NCBI GenBank assembly: GCA_022818135.1
Contig: JAFMSR010000008.1
Span: 14,560,840-14,624,839, forward strand
Origin: Saxidomus purpurata
Lineage: Eukaryota > Mollusca > Bivalvia > Venerida > Veneridae
Length of the DNA stretch: 64,000 nt
Direction of reading: 5' to 3'
Shown here: piece after piece, positions 19,503 to 32,700 of the stretch
Position numbering within the stretch: position 1 is the stretch's first letter
Layout: each line of letters starts with the position of its first letter
Notes under the pieces: model-generated
What the model was told of the DNA's origin: nothing
Database searches by the model: none
What the model saw: the letters and a program-made list of their open reading frames with translations, nothing else
Made by a program: the position numbers and the translations under genes

Positions 19503-22500
19503 TATGAATCTGGTGCTTATGTATTCTTTTTGGATAAAATTGGTTTATTTTAAACCTCGAAAGTTTATTTCATAAATCAACTTGTATTCAATTTTTACAA
19601 ACGAAACCAAACTGTATTGCGTGTTCTACTATCAACACGAAACAATGATTTTATACTTTTCTGTAATAAAGTCCATATAATAAAATGTTGATGGAGGAAA
19701 ATGTGTCCTCGGCTGAGTATCTGAAACGTTTGCTGAGCTAAGAAGACACGGTTGTAAAGAGTCCAACTTATAGGACAAGCTATTTACAAACATGATTCCA
19801 AGAACATTTCTTGCAGGATGTTTAGAATGAACTGTTTTAAGACATTTTATATTCGTGAATCACTGTTGAACCTGCAGAGAATATAGCACCCTTAATCATC
19901 TTTCCTGTATATTTTTTCATACGGGAAATCCTTTCTAAAGCGTCATTAGAAATGTATAATATATATAACTGTTCTTTTGTTGCATCATCGTCGATTGTAT
20001 TTTACGAGAAAACAGAAATTCACCTTCGTAAAATTTATAAAAGAATGTCTAGACCATTGAGTGACCACTCTTTAAACTTATGTAATGGTCAATTATATAC
20101 ATTATACATGCGCTCTGCATGTAATTATTTGTGCACAGTATAGCAAACTCCCGTGTACCATCTCAGATTCAGGTAATGTAACACTGTAGTCAAATTGTAT
20201 GTCGATAAAATAAACACAAACTGAAAACATCAAACTTGGCTCGATTGTACATGTAATCGTCACCTGAATTAAGTGAACGAAACTTAACTTATAAAACAAA
20301 GTAAATCTTATTTGAACTGGTGATAGGTCAACTTGTCGGCAATGTGACGTACTGGTAGTCCTAGAAAAAAGACCTCGCATTTATTATCTTTAGTTTTCAC
20401 TTTTATGATATTTTACTTTTTATATTCATTTAGGAAAGTCATGTTAACAAAGATGTAAAAAATAAACACCAAAAAATACAAATCATGAAGAAACAAGCAT
20501 TATGTCTAAAAAGTTGGACTACCGGTAGAGGTAAACGCTCTACATTTTTTGTGAAAGCTTGGTTTCTCCAGTTTTATGCAACGACTCTGATGACATGTGC
20601 GCTAGATATCTTCAGCAGGGATTGTAGAAATAATCCAATAGTCAAAAGTGTACATGATTGATATAAATCCTGTCTTCAAATAAATTATAAACAAAATTTA
20701 ACGGTTTTTGTTACATTTCTTGCTACACTGATCGACAGAAACATTTTAGCAGTCTTGTAAGTCAAATACAGCACGTGCAAAGCATGCGCGGTTGTAACAA
20801 GATATCAGTATATAGTCGTATTTTATAATGCATAATATGCAAGTATTGCGATTGGATCATTTATAGAAGAGTGAAATAGAATGTATATTTACAATATTTT
20901 TATTCATTCTACTGCGACATATATTTACACTAAATTTATGTAAGTGAAATAAAACTTGTACCGGATTTACACGTACATGTTGTATACGTATATCCCCTTC
21001 TTTGATGGGACTCTAGCACACAAGCAACATGTACGTAACCACCGACTAAACACTATTGAATGCCGTAAACAATATGACCGATTTATACTTTTTCTCACTA
21101 TGAAAACACAAACACACTTTAGATGATTGCTCTCCGTATGTGTAAAATGTAGCTCCGCCTACAGACGCTTTAGTCATTCATTACCTGTATTCAATCGATA
21201 CGCAACAAACACTGAAACGGCGCGCTATTATGAAATCTGCAGTAAGAACTTAGCTTTACCAAGTTGTTTTCTTACTGACAGAATGATATAAATTCTTTAA
21301 CCGGTAATATCACTTTTATAAAAGGGTGTAGCTTTTTTCTTGCATATTCTATTTAGGAACTTAAGAATTCTTGTTTTCTGAAAGAAGTAGTGCTGATACT
21401 ATTTCACTTACAACAAATGAGTTCTAAAAGTTAAAACTTAAGCTGGATGTTGGAAAGTAAGTATAGAAAACTCTATTCCATACTTAAAATTGTTATTTTG
21501 AGGTCCTTCCATTTCATTTGCCTTGAAAGAAAGCATGAATGACTTCTTAAATTTATAATTATTCAAAATACATTTAATAAAAAATAAATTGTAGTTGGTC
21601 CAGATTTCTTGGCTAAGTGGTCCTTCCCGAAATATTTGGTGTTGGTAGTGTGAAGCCATGGAGCAGAAACCGGACATTCAAATACGCTTTAAAGCAAGAG
21701 AAACTTTTCTATTTAATATCATATAATTGTCCGAGCTTTCTTCTTTGGCATGGTATGAACAGTTAAGATATAACAACTTTTGGTGCAAGTCAATGAAATA
21801 ACCTTTTGAAATTAACTGGTGCAATGAACATTGAAACGGTAATAAATATTGTATATTGCTGTTTGTTTACAAATTACCATGTAAGTTTTACAATGATAGT
21901 ATAATAATATATTAATCATTCTCTAATGCTATAACAGTATTGATCTTGTCAGTAAGGTGTTTCGCTATCAATTTTTTCCAATACAACTGGGTATTTTATT
22001 TGTGGTTCACCTATATCCAATCATAATGACCAATATCCTGGCGTAGATATAATGTTGATTGCATCTGTTTAGATGCTACTGAAGGAAATGACTTTTATGG
22101 ATAATTATAATCTCCGGGTTTCAGTTGGCTGTTTGAAGCAGATCGAGCATATTGCATTATACATGTACTAGCGATATGAAATAATCATTAACGTTAGTTT
22201 GATTTTCCATTTGAAGCTTTTAATTACTAGTAGTTGTTTAAGAATACACAGTAATATGTGTTCTGAGTTGAATTTGAATTGCAGTTTTTTCAATTTTTTA
22301 CTTAATGCTAGACTGTACAAAAGGACCTTGAGTGTATTTATCATGAAAGTATACTTAAAAAGTTCAACTTTTATCTTTTGCTAACAAAATCTGTATGACT
22401 TGAGTTACTAAAGCCAGATGTTTTACTTATATTATTATAATGGAACCTTCCACAAGAAGGCAGATGGAATATACTGTGAATGTTACAAAAAAAATATATT

Positions 22501-23253
22501 GTTTTTGAAGTTGAAGCTTCTTGTATACTTGGAAACGGTGTTTGCATCAGGACTAATATTTGACTAACATTAATTATTGCACTTGTGGGGTTTTCGTGTA
22601 TTGCTGTATATTTTGTTAAAAAAGGGGCAGTGAGTATTGTGAGTTCATTTTCATAAATGTAATTAATCAAGTTTTAAACTTGTTCTTTTGGTAACGGCAC
22701 AGGACGGAATTTTAGATATATTGGTTTAATGGGTGCTGTGTTTATGACATTTAATATGAAAGTAAATAAATATGTTTGCCCAACAATTCATCCGGTAATC
22801 ATAGCTGCAATAAATTGTATCCGTATTGACTTGTTTCATTTTTAGAAGAGGCCGGCACAGGCCTTAGGTATAATTCTAATGGAGGTTCATTTAGCAAAAG
22901 CATCTTCTTTTTCATTTATACTTAGGCTAGGGGGCTAAATCAAAATTAAATTACGGCAAAACTGCGGAGTTTTAGAAATTAAAAGTTAAATTTTAGTAAG
23001 TTTTACACATCTTTTTAATGTAAATTTCAAACTTCTGTAATCCCTCTCCAAAATCTTTTGTTATCAGCCAATGGCATGAGAAACCTGAAAGTTCTAAAGA
23101 GCAAATAAAAATTCATTTAAGGTAGCGCCTGACAAAAGCTAGTTTTCCATTCGCCACAATCGTCAAATGTTTTTATCTTTTTATTGTATATATAAAAGAC
23201 GTTTTCAAAAATCATAACCATAAAAATTACAAGAAAGAAAATTTACTTTTCAG

Positions 23254-23711
23254 AATGATGAGGTGGTGACTAGAATGGGAACATAGATACTATGGAAGGG
23301 TCCAAGCTGAAAAAAGATGGAGAGGCAACTGTTGTCAGTGGGCAGATGCGTGCCGTGCATGCTGCGGGCACCCTCAAACATCGTAATATTAAGACACAGA
23401 GGAAGAAACTATCAAAATTTGAGAGGCGATACACAGCACTTGGACCTCTATTTTGCCCAGAAAGAAAACGGATTGATTACGTGCTTGTACATAAATTGAA
23501 AACTTCTGATGATTATGATGATGAAGAAAAGAAGGAGTCCATTAGAAAAAGGGAGGACTTACGGGAAAGGTTCGAGAAAGCCTTGCGGGTCGAGGGTTTC
23601 TCAATTAAGGAAGACGTTATAGATGGCTACTTGTATAAGAAGCTTCACTGTCCATTCAAACGACTATGTAAAGAGGCAGAAACTGTTAAATTAGAGATGC
23701 CATTGAAAGGG
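23254..23711 (+). CDS. Anoctamin exon 1: start codon and N-terminal cytosolic domain
   Basis: A splice acceptor (TTTACTTTTCAG) ends at 23253; the ATG is at 23292 and an in-frame TAG at 23271 fixes it as the first possible start. The donor is GTGAGT. Residues 1-140 contain FERRYTALGPLFCPERKRID and YKKLHCPFKRLCKEAETVK, the conserved N-terminal fold of the family, ending MPLKG. At least one 5' non-coding exon lies upstream. Confidence 0.85.
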
Positions 23712-26700
23712 GTGAGTTGTTAATAAACCAGTATTTATTTTACTTAGGAAATAGATTTTACTTCTGAGTTATATACAGGATCATATTATCATGATTTTGA
23801 GTTCAGATGCATAGTAATCTAACATTTTTCTGTCTTCAACCTCAGTAGGTACAACTTCCTTTGTGACCCCTTGACGCAGCAGGAAACCGTATCTGTGTGC
23901 ATTAAAAATAGAAGAAATTAACCAATGTAAAGTTATATTGAATAAGGAGCAACATGTCAAGACCAGGTTAAATGGAAGTATATAGGTGTTGAAAAGATTT
24001 TTAAGTTTGTAGGAGTGTACTAGTGAATTATGAATGAGCTCATTTTACATTATGTTCTCTTTCAGCATTCTTGGGTAATTTTGAATTGCTCTTTCTTTAG
24101 TGTCACGTTTGTTTATTAACCCAGCCACTTTATTATATTTAAACGTGAAAATATATGTAATTCCAGGGTTATTCTTCATATTCTGTTTAAAAAACCCCGT
24201 CTGAAGCAGAGCATCAGAACCATCATTTATATTGATGCAGTAGAAAATGGGACCAGCAGATACTTACCGGTACCTCTCTCATTTATATATTAGTCGTCTG
24301 CCTAATAAACAGGTCCCAGGGGTTAAGCCATTGAAAATGTAAATTCTCAAAAATAAATAAAAATAACATAAAACAGGTTGCTGTTGTGAGACATTATTTA
24401 CTTGGCATTACTTTGTATACCCGGTACTTTCAGGCGTGTGCTTGCTATTTCAGTTGATTGTTGTATCAGACAAATACATTTCACCAACTGTATAGACAGT
24501 GGTAGCGGTAAGGTGTCTAACTTGTATGCTAGGTTCCATGGGTTTGAATCCTGACCAGATGATTTTGATTTTTAAAAGAGTTTGAGCACAAAACAATTTT
24601 AACTTCTATAGCATAAGACTTTAGATAATAAGAAATGGAAGAGTTATTTTTAATATTGTTTAGAACATTTGTTTGACAATTTTTTATAAAGAAATGATAA
24701 AATAATATTACAAAATTTTATTAATTAAAAATCATGTGAGCATGGAAAAAGTTGTGTAAGCATGGCACCTGGCCTAATGAAAGATACAATTGGTTACCCA
24801 GAGATTTCCAGCTTATATACTGCTTGGCGACATATTTCCGGACAGGCTCTATTCGCGGACACCCCAATTTTAAGCTTTATTTTTACATGTTGTTTTGATC
24901 CATGCAGTACATGCAATTATTTGGACGCTTGCTTTTTAGCAGTTAAACGACACTCATTTGTGCTATTGAGTATATGGCAACAAAAATGCATTTAAACTTA
25001 CCCGCACAACTTTTTTTCTCTCTGTAAACATGCTTTAAGGAAACGGTGTTACTGTGCATGGGCATGATGCAGCATTTTGAAGAGACCCTGGACGTGCACT
25101 TTAGATAGTTAATGTTGCTGTTCTTAATAGCAGACGGACATAGAATTTATTTGTAATGTTCAGAAACCGAAAGTTGCCTTTACGGGATTATACAGAATAT
25201 TTATGAGTGCCGGGTAAATACTGTCACCCAATACATGATGTATTTATTTTCATCACAGAAGAAGGCTTTGTATTTCAGGCAGTAAAAGTATTATTTTCTG
25301 AAATGTAATCAGCTTCTGTACATAGCATTATGTCACCCCATGAGACTTTGAAAAACCAACAAAAATAATTAAGGCTACCGTTTTACAACAACCAGTAAGT
25401 TTAGAGACATATCACACAATGTTTATTACATATTTTGAAATTAATAATGATAAATTTACATTGCATATCTATGCTGAGAAAATCTTTTAGCTAAAATTAT
25501 TTGTGCAAAACTCAGCACCTTGAACTTTTGCATTCGTAATATCATAAACCAAGTTATTTTCTTCAACAATTATTTATGCTTTATTTTCTGTGATTTTAAT
25601 AGAACTTAAACAAAGTACTTTCACGCTTTCGTAGGAAAATGCAGAATTAGAAAATTAATTGCTTTACAGTAAAGACATGAACCAACTATTAAGCAAATGG
25701 TAGTTGAAACAACAGAAGCCGGCAATTAAGAAATAATTCTGTCAATAATTATTTACCCTGATCTTGCTGTATTTCTAAAATGGACCTTGTCCAGCTTTCA
25801 GTTTGAACAGAACCATTAATTATTGATAGGGGTGTTCACTGATAATATCAAACACTCCTCTGACCTTCGGCTGACTCCCGGAGATAAAAACAATGTTTCA
25901 AATTATTACTGTGACGGATGATCATGGAATTACTTTATTTTACTCTAACAGAATGTACTCAGTGATATAATGTTTTTCATGTATTTATTAGAAGTTGGCT
26001 ACAAGATTGAGCTTTGATTTCTTCTTTGATGAACTACCACAGGAAGTTGATATTTTGTCAAAAAATAAAAATGATCAATGTATCTTGCGAAAAAAATCAC
26101 CCCTCTATATAATATATAAACACTATATATAGAGGGGTGATTTTTGACAAAATATCAACTTCCTGTGGAACTACATACGTTTTAGCTCACCTGAGCATGA
26201 AGTGCTATCAGGATCATTGGATGTCCAGCATCCATCTGTCTGTCATCCACAATCACTAATATTAATAAAACAAAAAGTACTCCTAAACCACTGAGCCATT
26301 TTCAACCAAATTCCACAGAAATGTTCCTCTAATGGTCCTATACAAATTTTTTCAAAGAAATCAATTCCGCACTGATTTTAATTAACTTTACTTGCTTAAG
26401 TAATCAACAGGAGAACCTGATGACTCTTCTCGTAAACCACAAGGCCCAGGGCCTAGATATTAGATGGTGTGTAGCATTATGTACTGGTCAGTGACCACAT
26501 TTCTTCAAATCATTATGAAAATTGGTCTATACATTTTGTCTTGATGATTTTTTGTTTGAAACTGGGTGTCATAAGGCCAAAATCTAGGTCACAAAATGTT
26601 TGTCTTGATGAAGTGTAGGTTAAGAGGTGGGGTCAAATTATAGAAATTTCTTGTTAGCTTAACAGAAGCCACTTTTTGTTAATTGACTTGAAACACTCTA

Positions 26701-29700
26701 TTTACATATTTAACCTTGTGTGTAAGGTTCTCAGGTAAACCATCTTTGCCTTTTTAGCTCACCTGAGCTGGCTCAGGGTGAGCTATTAGGATCGATGATT
26801 GTCCGTCGTCCGTGGTCTGTCGTCCGTCCACATTTAGTTCGTTAACACTCTAGTGGTCACATTTTTGCCTCAATTGTCACGAAACTTGGTCAGGATGTTT
26901 GTCCCAGTAATTACTCGGACGAGTTCGAATATGGGTCATCTGGGGTCAAAAACTAGGTAACATGACCCAAAAATAGAAAAATCTTGTTAACACTCTAGAA
27001 GCTACTGTTTCAGTCCAAATATCCTGGCAATTTGTCAGAAAGGTTGTTTGGTTGATTTCTAGCTCAAGTTTTAATATGGGTCACCTAGGGTCAAAAACTA
27101 GGTCACACAGCCCAAATATGGAAAAACCTTGTTAACACTCTAGAGGTAACATTTTCAGCCCAAATATCCTGGAAATTTGTCAGATAGGTTGTTTCTATGA
27201 TTTCTAGCTCAAGTTTGAATATGGGTCATCTGGGGTCAAAAACTAGGTCACACAGCCCAAATATGGAAAAACCTTGTTAACACTCTAGAGTTAACATTTT
27301 CAGCCCAAATATCCTGGAAATATGTCAGAAAGGTTGTTTCGATGATTTCTAGCCCAAGTTCGAATATGGGTCATCTGGGGTCAAAAACTAGGTCACAGAG
27401 CCCAAATATGGAAAAACCTTGTTAACACTCTAGGTGTTACATTTTCAGCCCAGATATCCTTGATATTTGTCAGAAAGGTTGTTTTGATGGTTTCTAGCTC
27501 AAGTTCGAATATGGGTCATCTGGGGTCAAAAACTAGGTCACAGAGCCCAAATGTAGAAAAACCTTGTTAACACTCTAGAGGTACCATTTTCAGCCCAAAT
27601 ATTCTGGAAATTTGTCAGAAAGGTTGTTTTGATGGTTTCTAGCTCAAGTTCGAATATGGGTCATCTGGGGTCAAAAACTAGGTCACAGAGCCCAAATGTG
27701 GAAAAACCTTGTTAACACTCTAGAGGTACCATTTTCAGCCCAAATATCCTGGAAATTTGTCAAAAAGGTTGTTTCGATGATTTCTAGCTCAAGTTCCATA
27801 TGGGTCATCTTGGGTCAAAAACTAGGTCACAGAGCCCAAATATGGAAAAGCCTTATTAATACTCTAGAGGTTACAATTTCAGCCCAAATATCCTGGAAAT
27901 TAGGTTGTTTCGATGATTTCTAGCTCAAGTTCGAATATGGGTCATCTTGGGTCAAAAACTAGGTCACACAGCCCAAATATGGAAAAACCTTGTTAACACT
28001 CTAGAGGTAACATTTTCAGCCCAAATATCCTGGAAATTTGTCAGAAAGGTTGTTTTGATGATTTCTAGCAACTTTGTTTAAAGCAGTTGTACTCGGGTGA
28101 GCGATAAAGGGCCATCATGGCCCTCTTGTTGTTTATTACCGTTATGTGAGGTAACTTGTATGTTAACAGTAGATTTTTGTACATAATAAATAAATGCTAC
28201 CAAAATCACTTACATTTGGCCATTGTTTTCAAGAATTTGAACCAGACTGCTTGTCTGTCCTGGACAAAGATTGGACACCAATGTGTGGTTCTTGTATTAA
28301 AATAGTATGCATACACCAGAACCTTTTTCCTGCTAGATTTCTAAAATTGAGGTGTCCATCTTTGTTTGGTTAGTACCATTTATTATTGTAAGGGTGTGGT
28401 CTTTGAAAATCTACAGACTGTATAGCAAACAGTGCATAGATGTGCAGGCTGATCATGATCTACACTGGTTGTAAAAGCAGAATCACTTGCTTGTAGAGTA
28501 AGAGTTAAGGAAATGTCTCCTCCTTTTTAATTCTTGCTCACCTTGTCCCCATCTTTCAGTCTAGACTTTGCCAGTATGCTTGGTTGAAGTATACAAAGGT
28601 TGAAGTACGGGTAGCTAGTTGCCGCCGGCAGGGAAGAGTGGAAAAAGTTCATACAGTTTTAAAGCTATGGGAAATAAGAGACATTAATACGCTGAGAAAA
28701 CAAGAGGTTATTTAACTGATTCCAAGAATAAACATTGCACCTTACATGCCCAGCAAACGTACACCATGTAATGAAATATTAATGGCCCTTAATGCATGAC
28801 TATATAGCTCTGGAATTAAATATTAAGTATTGCATTTACGGCATACTAGGCATAGGCTTTAAAGATATTGTATGTCATTGGAACAGTATACTACAAAATG
28901 TTTTATGCATAATTCACTTTCATGTAATCTGTCGCGGCCCTTGGTGAGTAGAAGGAAAGTTTTCAGAGGTCATTTTATGGGAATATAATGAAGTTTGCTG
29001 CTCATTTACGGCACTTAATGTTAAAATTTACTTAATGGACTATACAGGGAGAGCAAAAAGATGATGTAGGCTATTCATACATGCTTACAAGTAAAACTAT
29101 TAAAAGCTAGTACAGAAAGTCAGATTGTTGAATTTCTATCTTGCACTCTTTTATAAGTTTGTTTGTATGTGTGTGCGTGTGTGCTTGTGTGTGTGTGTAT
29201 CTTCCTATGTCCCATACCTCACACAAATGTAATCTATTAGATTCTCATACTGTCTATAGAGCAAAGAGTGATAATTGCACAAAATATAGAAATTACATGC
29301 ATACATTTTGTAAACAGTACTAAAAATAGACGTAAATTACTGTCTTTTAAAGAACCGTTATAAGCTGTTTAGGTCTAAGCCAGCATCATGATAATTTACC
29401 AAACTGCCCAGACCCGTATTCTAATGAGGGATCCCTAATTTAGGGAGCTTAAATTTCTGTACATGTAGCTACAAGATCTAGCAAGCCAAAAGAAGGCGTC
29501 ACTTGCAGAAGAAATTCTATAGCTTCTGTAAGATAGTTAAAATACTGTGAAGTTGAATTGCAATCCACAAGTAGTGCCAACTCAGAAACATATTTGATTT
29601 GTTCTGCAATGTCATTTATTACCAGGCCCTTTAAACTCACATAATTATTAAGTGTAAGTTTCGCTGTTATAAAAAAGTAGTATGAGCAATTTCCGGAACT

Positions 29701-32700
29701 GCAAAATGCACATCTGTCATTTTTAGAAAGGTGAGCTATCCTACTTGCCTTGGAGTTGCCCTTGGCTTTAGCGTTGGTGTCACACCTTGGTTAAGTTTTT
29801 CGTACCACCTCACTTTATTTCAAAGCCATTAGAGGTATTGCTTTGAAACTTACAATACTTGTTTACCATCATAACCTCCGTCAACAAAAAAGAGTACATA
29901 TCTCTGTCAAGGTTTTTGTCAGCATTATGGCGCTTTTTTTAATTAGAAAGTATACTAAGCTTCAAGTTAAGTGGGTACACCCCACTTTATTTCAAAACCA
30001 TTATAGATATTGCTTTGAAACTTACCATACTTATTTACCATCATTACCTCCATCGACATACAAGAGTACATAACTCTGTCAAGGTTTTTGTCAGAATTAT
30101 GCCCCCTTTTTAACTTAGAAAATACATTGAATATTGGTAAAATCCACTTATTGACTTGACGCTTTGAGATTTTGCTTTGAAACATGGAATACTTGTTTGC
30201 ATTTACATTAACCAGGCGTTATTTAAAAAAATCTTGAGTGCTATTTGATGGCGAAGTGATTTGAAACTTTACCGATGTGTTTCGTCTGTGAATTGAAAAT
30301 TTGAAGCAGAAAGTGTTAATGGTTTGAAAAATATATGTACTTTTTATACCACCGATTGTTTGTCCTAAATGATAGTTCTGATTGGAAATTTATACCTTGA
30401 CATTATGATTGGATGCAAATCTAGCCTTACTGTAAAATTATTCCTCAGTTCCCAACAGAAACAAAGGTATTGGAATTCTTACAGTGCGTTCTGAATGAAT
30501 AGTCTGTACTCCATATGCGTAATTGAAATATAGAAGGAATCTGGTGACATCATTTTATCTTACGGTTATAGATCTATTAACAGTATCCTGTCTTCATTTC
30601 ATATAAACTTCCTCCAAGCTATGGAAGATCATAATTATATTCATTAAAAAGTATATTTTGTGAGCGGTCAAAATCAAATGGGAAAAGGGGATTTTATCTG
30701 ATATGTAGTGTTATCTGTTATGTCACAGCTGGTTAATGTAAAAATATTTAAAAAGTTCAACCACTTACCTGAAAAAGACAGAAACGGGTGTGCATTTAGA
30801 GTGCAGAAGTTGCTCATACTACTTTTACTGGAGTGCAACTTGCACTCCACATCAATAAAATCAGTTTATTTATAAAAAAAAAAAACTTTGCTCCAAGAGT
30901 AAGGTTTTGCAGAGTCATCTTATGTACAATTATATTGTAATTGCTGATCAGGTTCAATAATCACAATTTTTGTCTGAGTAAATTACATGAGTTACTGCCC
31001 TTTACATGTCAGATGAATTTGAGCATTCTGAGAAGTTACAATATATAAGTGTCAAAATATTTATAATCCAATGCTATAATTATATAGTATTTTATGATTC
31101 TAAGCTATGTGCAGTTTTATGTTTTATTGCAATGTATTTACATGTATTGTGGATAGAAATAGATATATACATTTATACAGTGCAATTTCTCTCTGACAGC
31201 CACTCTTTGAAGAGTATAAATTGGCTGTAATGAAGAAGTAACTGTTACAGAGATATTAATTAACACAGAAAATAGTATTTTGGAAGACTGAAGTAGTGAA
31301 TGTTGTAAGGAGGTGGCTGTAGTATGCACTGTTCAGGGAGGTCAGACTGTAAATAATATACATGTGAAAGGTTACGACTAATCAATAAAGAATGGAATAT
31401 TGCAGTAATGGCCTTTTTGCATCTTCTTCTACATCAACACATACAAACTTTAGTTTCAGTGATTGTAATGCTACATGAAGATGTTGTTGCTTGTTTTCCC
31501 AGAGTGTAGTAAAATACAAAACAACAAATATATACTTCTGAGGAATTATAAAAGTTTTATAGAGATATGTTTGTTTATATTTTTTTATTTACACCTACTC
31601 AGGGTGCCATTATGGTAAGTATACTAACATTGCAGAGAAAAATTCATCTTTTTAAAATTATTAATTTTGTTACCTTTTTATCACTAATATTTATTTTGTT
31701 GTCAGTTTATAATTATTATGTGTTTTTTGTAATTTATGTAAATAGTTACTGAAACAAGCATTTTTTCACTTAAACAGTATTTTTATTGAGGTTAATAAGT
31801 TGGAAACTGGTAACTTGATTGGGGTCTGGTATTGTTCAGCAGACGGCGTCAAAGAGTAGGTTTCTGGTGAATACTTTTAGTTGAAGCCGAAATAGTCTGA
31901 TCAAACTTCGAGAATAACTTATGGTTGTTTCTTAAACTGCTGGGATCAGGGTCACTGATGCTGAAAGTGTGATGCTCAAGGTCAATGTCACTTTAAAAAA
32001 AAACAACAGTGTTTCTAATTTATGATAACACAAGAAATTAGATACTATAATGAAACTTTGTATTAAGGTAGCAGCTTACATGTAGAGAAATGTTGATAAA
32101 TTACATGTTCTTCTATTTCAAGTTAAAGTGAACAATGGCCAAAAAGGTGTTTTTCTATTTTAAGTACTAGTGAACAATGGCCAAAAAGGTGTTTTTCTAT
32201 TTTAAGTAATAGTGAACAATGGCCAAAAAGTTGTTTTTCTATTTTAAGTAGTAGTGAACAATGGCCAAAAAGTTGTTTTTCTATTTTAAGTACTAGTGAA
32301 CAATGGCCAAAAAAGCATTTTTCTATCTTAAGTAATAGTGAACAATGGACAGAAAGGTGTTTTTCTATTTTAAGTACTATTGCACAATGGCCAAAAAGGC
32401 GTTTTTCTGTCTTAAGTGATTATATATTTATTTATAGTGAACAACGGACAAAAAGGCCATTGTTCACTATTACTTAAAACATAAGAACAAGTTCAGGCTG
32501 GTAACTTTGGTTTGAATTGATATAATATTAACAAGCATAGGAAGTTCCATTTTGGAATTAGATTTATATCATTTGTAGTATGATGTTGTGGACAGTAGTG
32601 TTTCTCTGATTTCACTTCTGGTAAATATCTACTTCAAATGAATACAGCTGGCTTCACCTTGCTCTAGTGTTGAAAACCTGTGTCTGGTTTGGTGCAGTGA

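Larger units (their letters stand above)
13275..23253. other. Intergenic region between the divergent RAP1 and anoctamin genes
   Basis: No protein gene or convincing spliced coding exon seen. It contains the inverted motif array (13727-16545), a tRNA-derived SINE (17225-17372) and the 166-bp tandem element (18138-19502). Non-coding first exons of the anoctamin gene must lie somewhere here or be replaced by a start near 23254, because the first coding exon begins with a splice acceptor. 19510-23250 shows nothing I can name. Confidence 0.5.

Noticed and set aside
29141..29323. A small protein with repeated Cys-Val on the plus strand
   Set aside because: The CVCVC part is the translation of a TGTGTG microsatellite.
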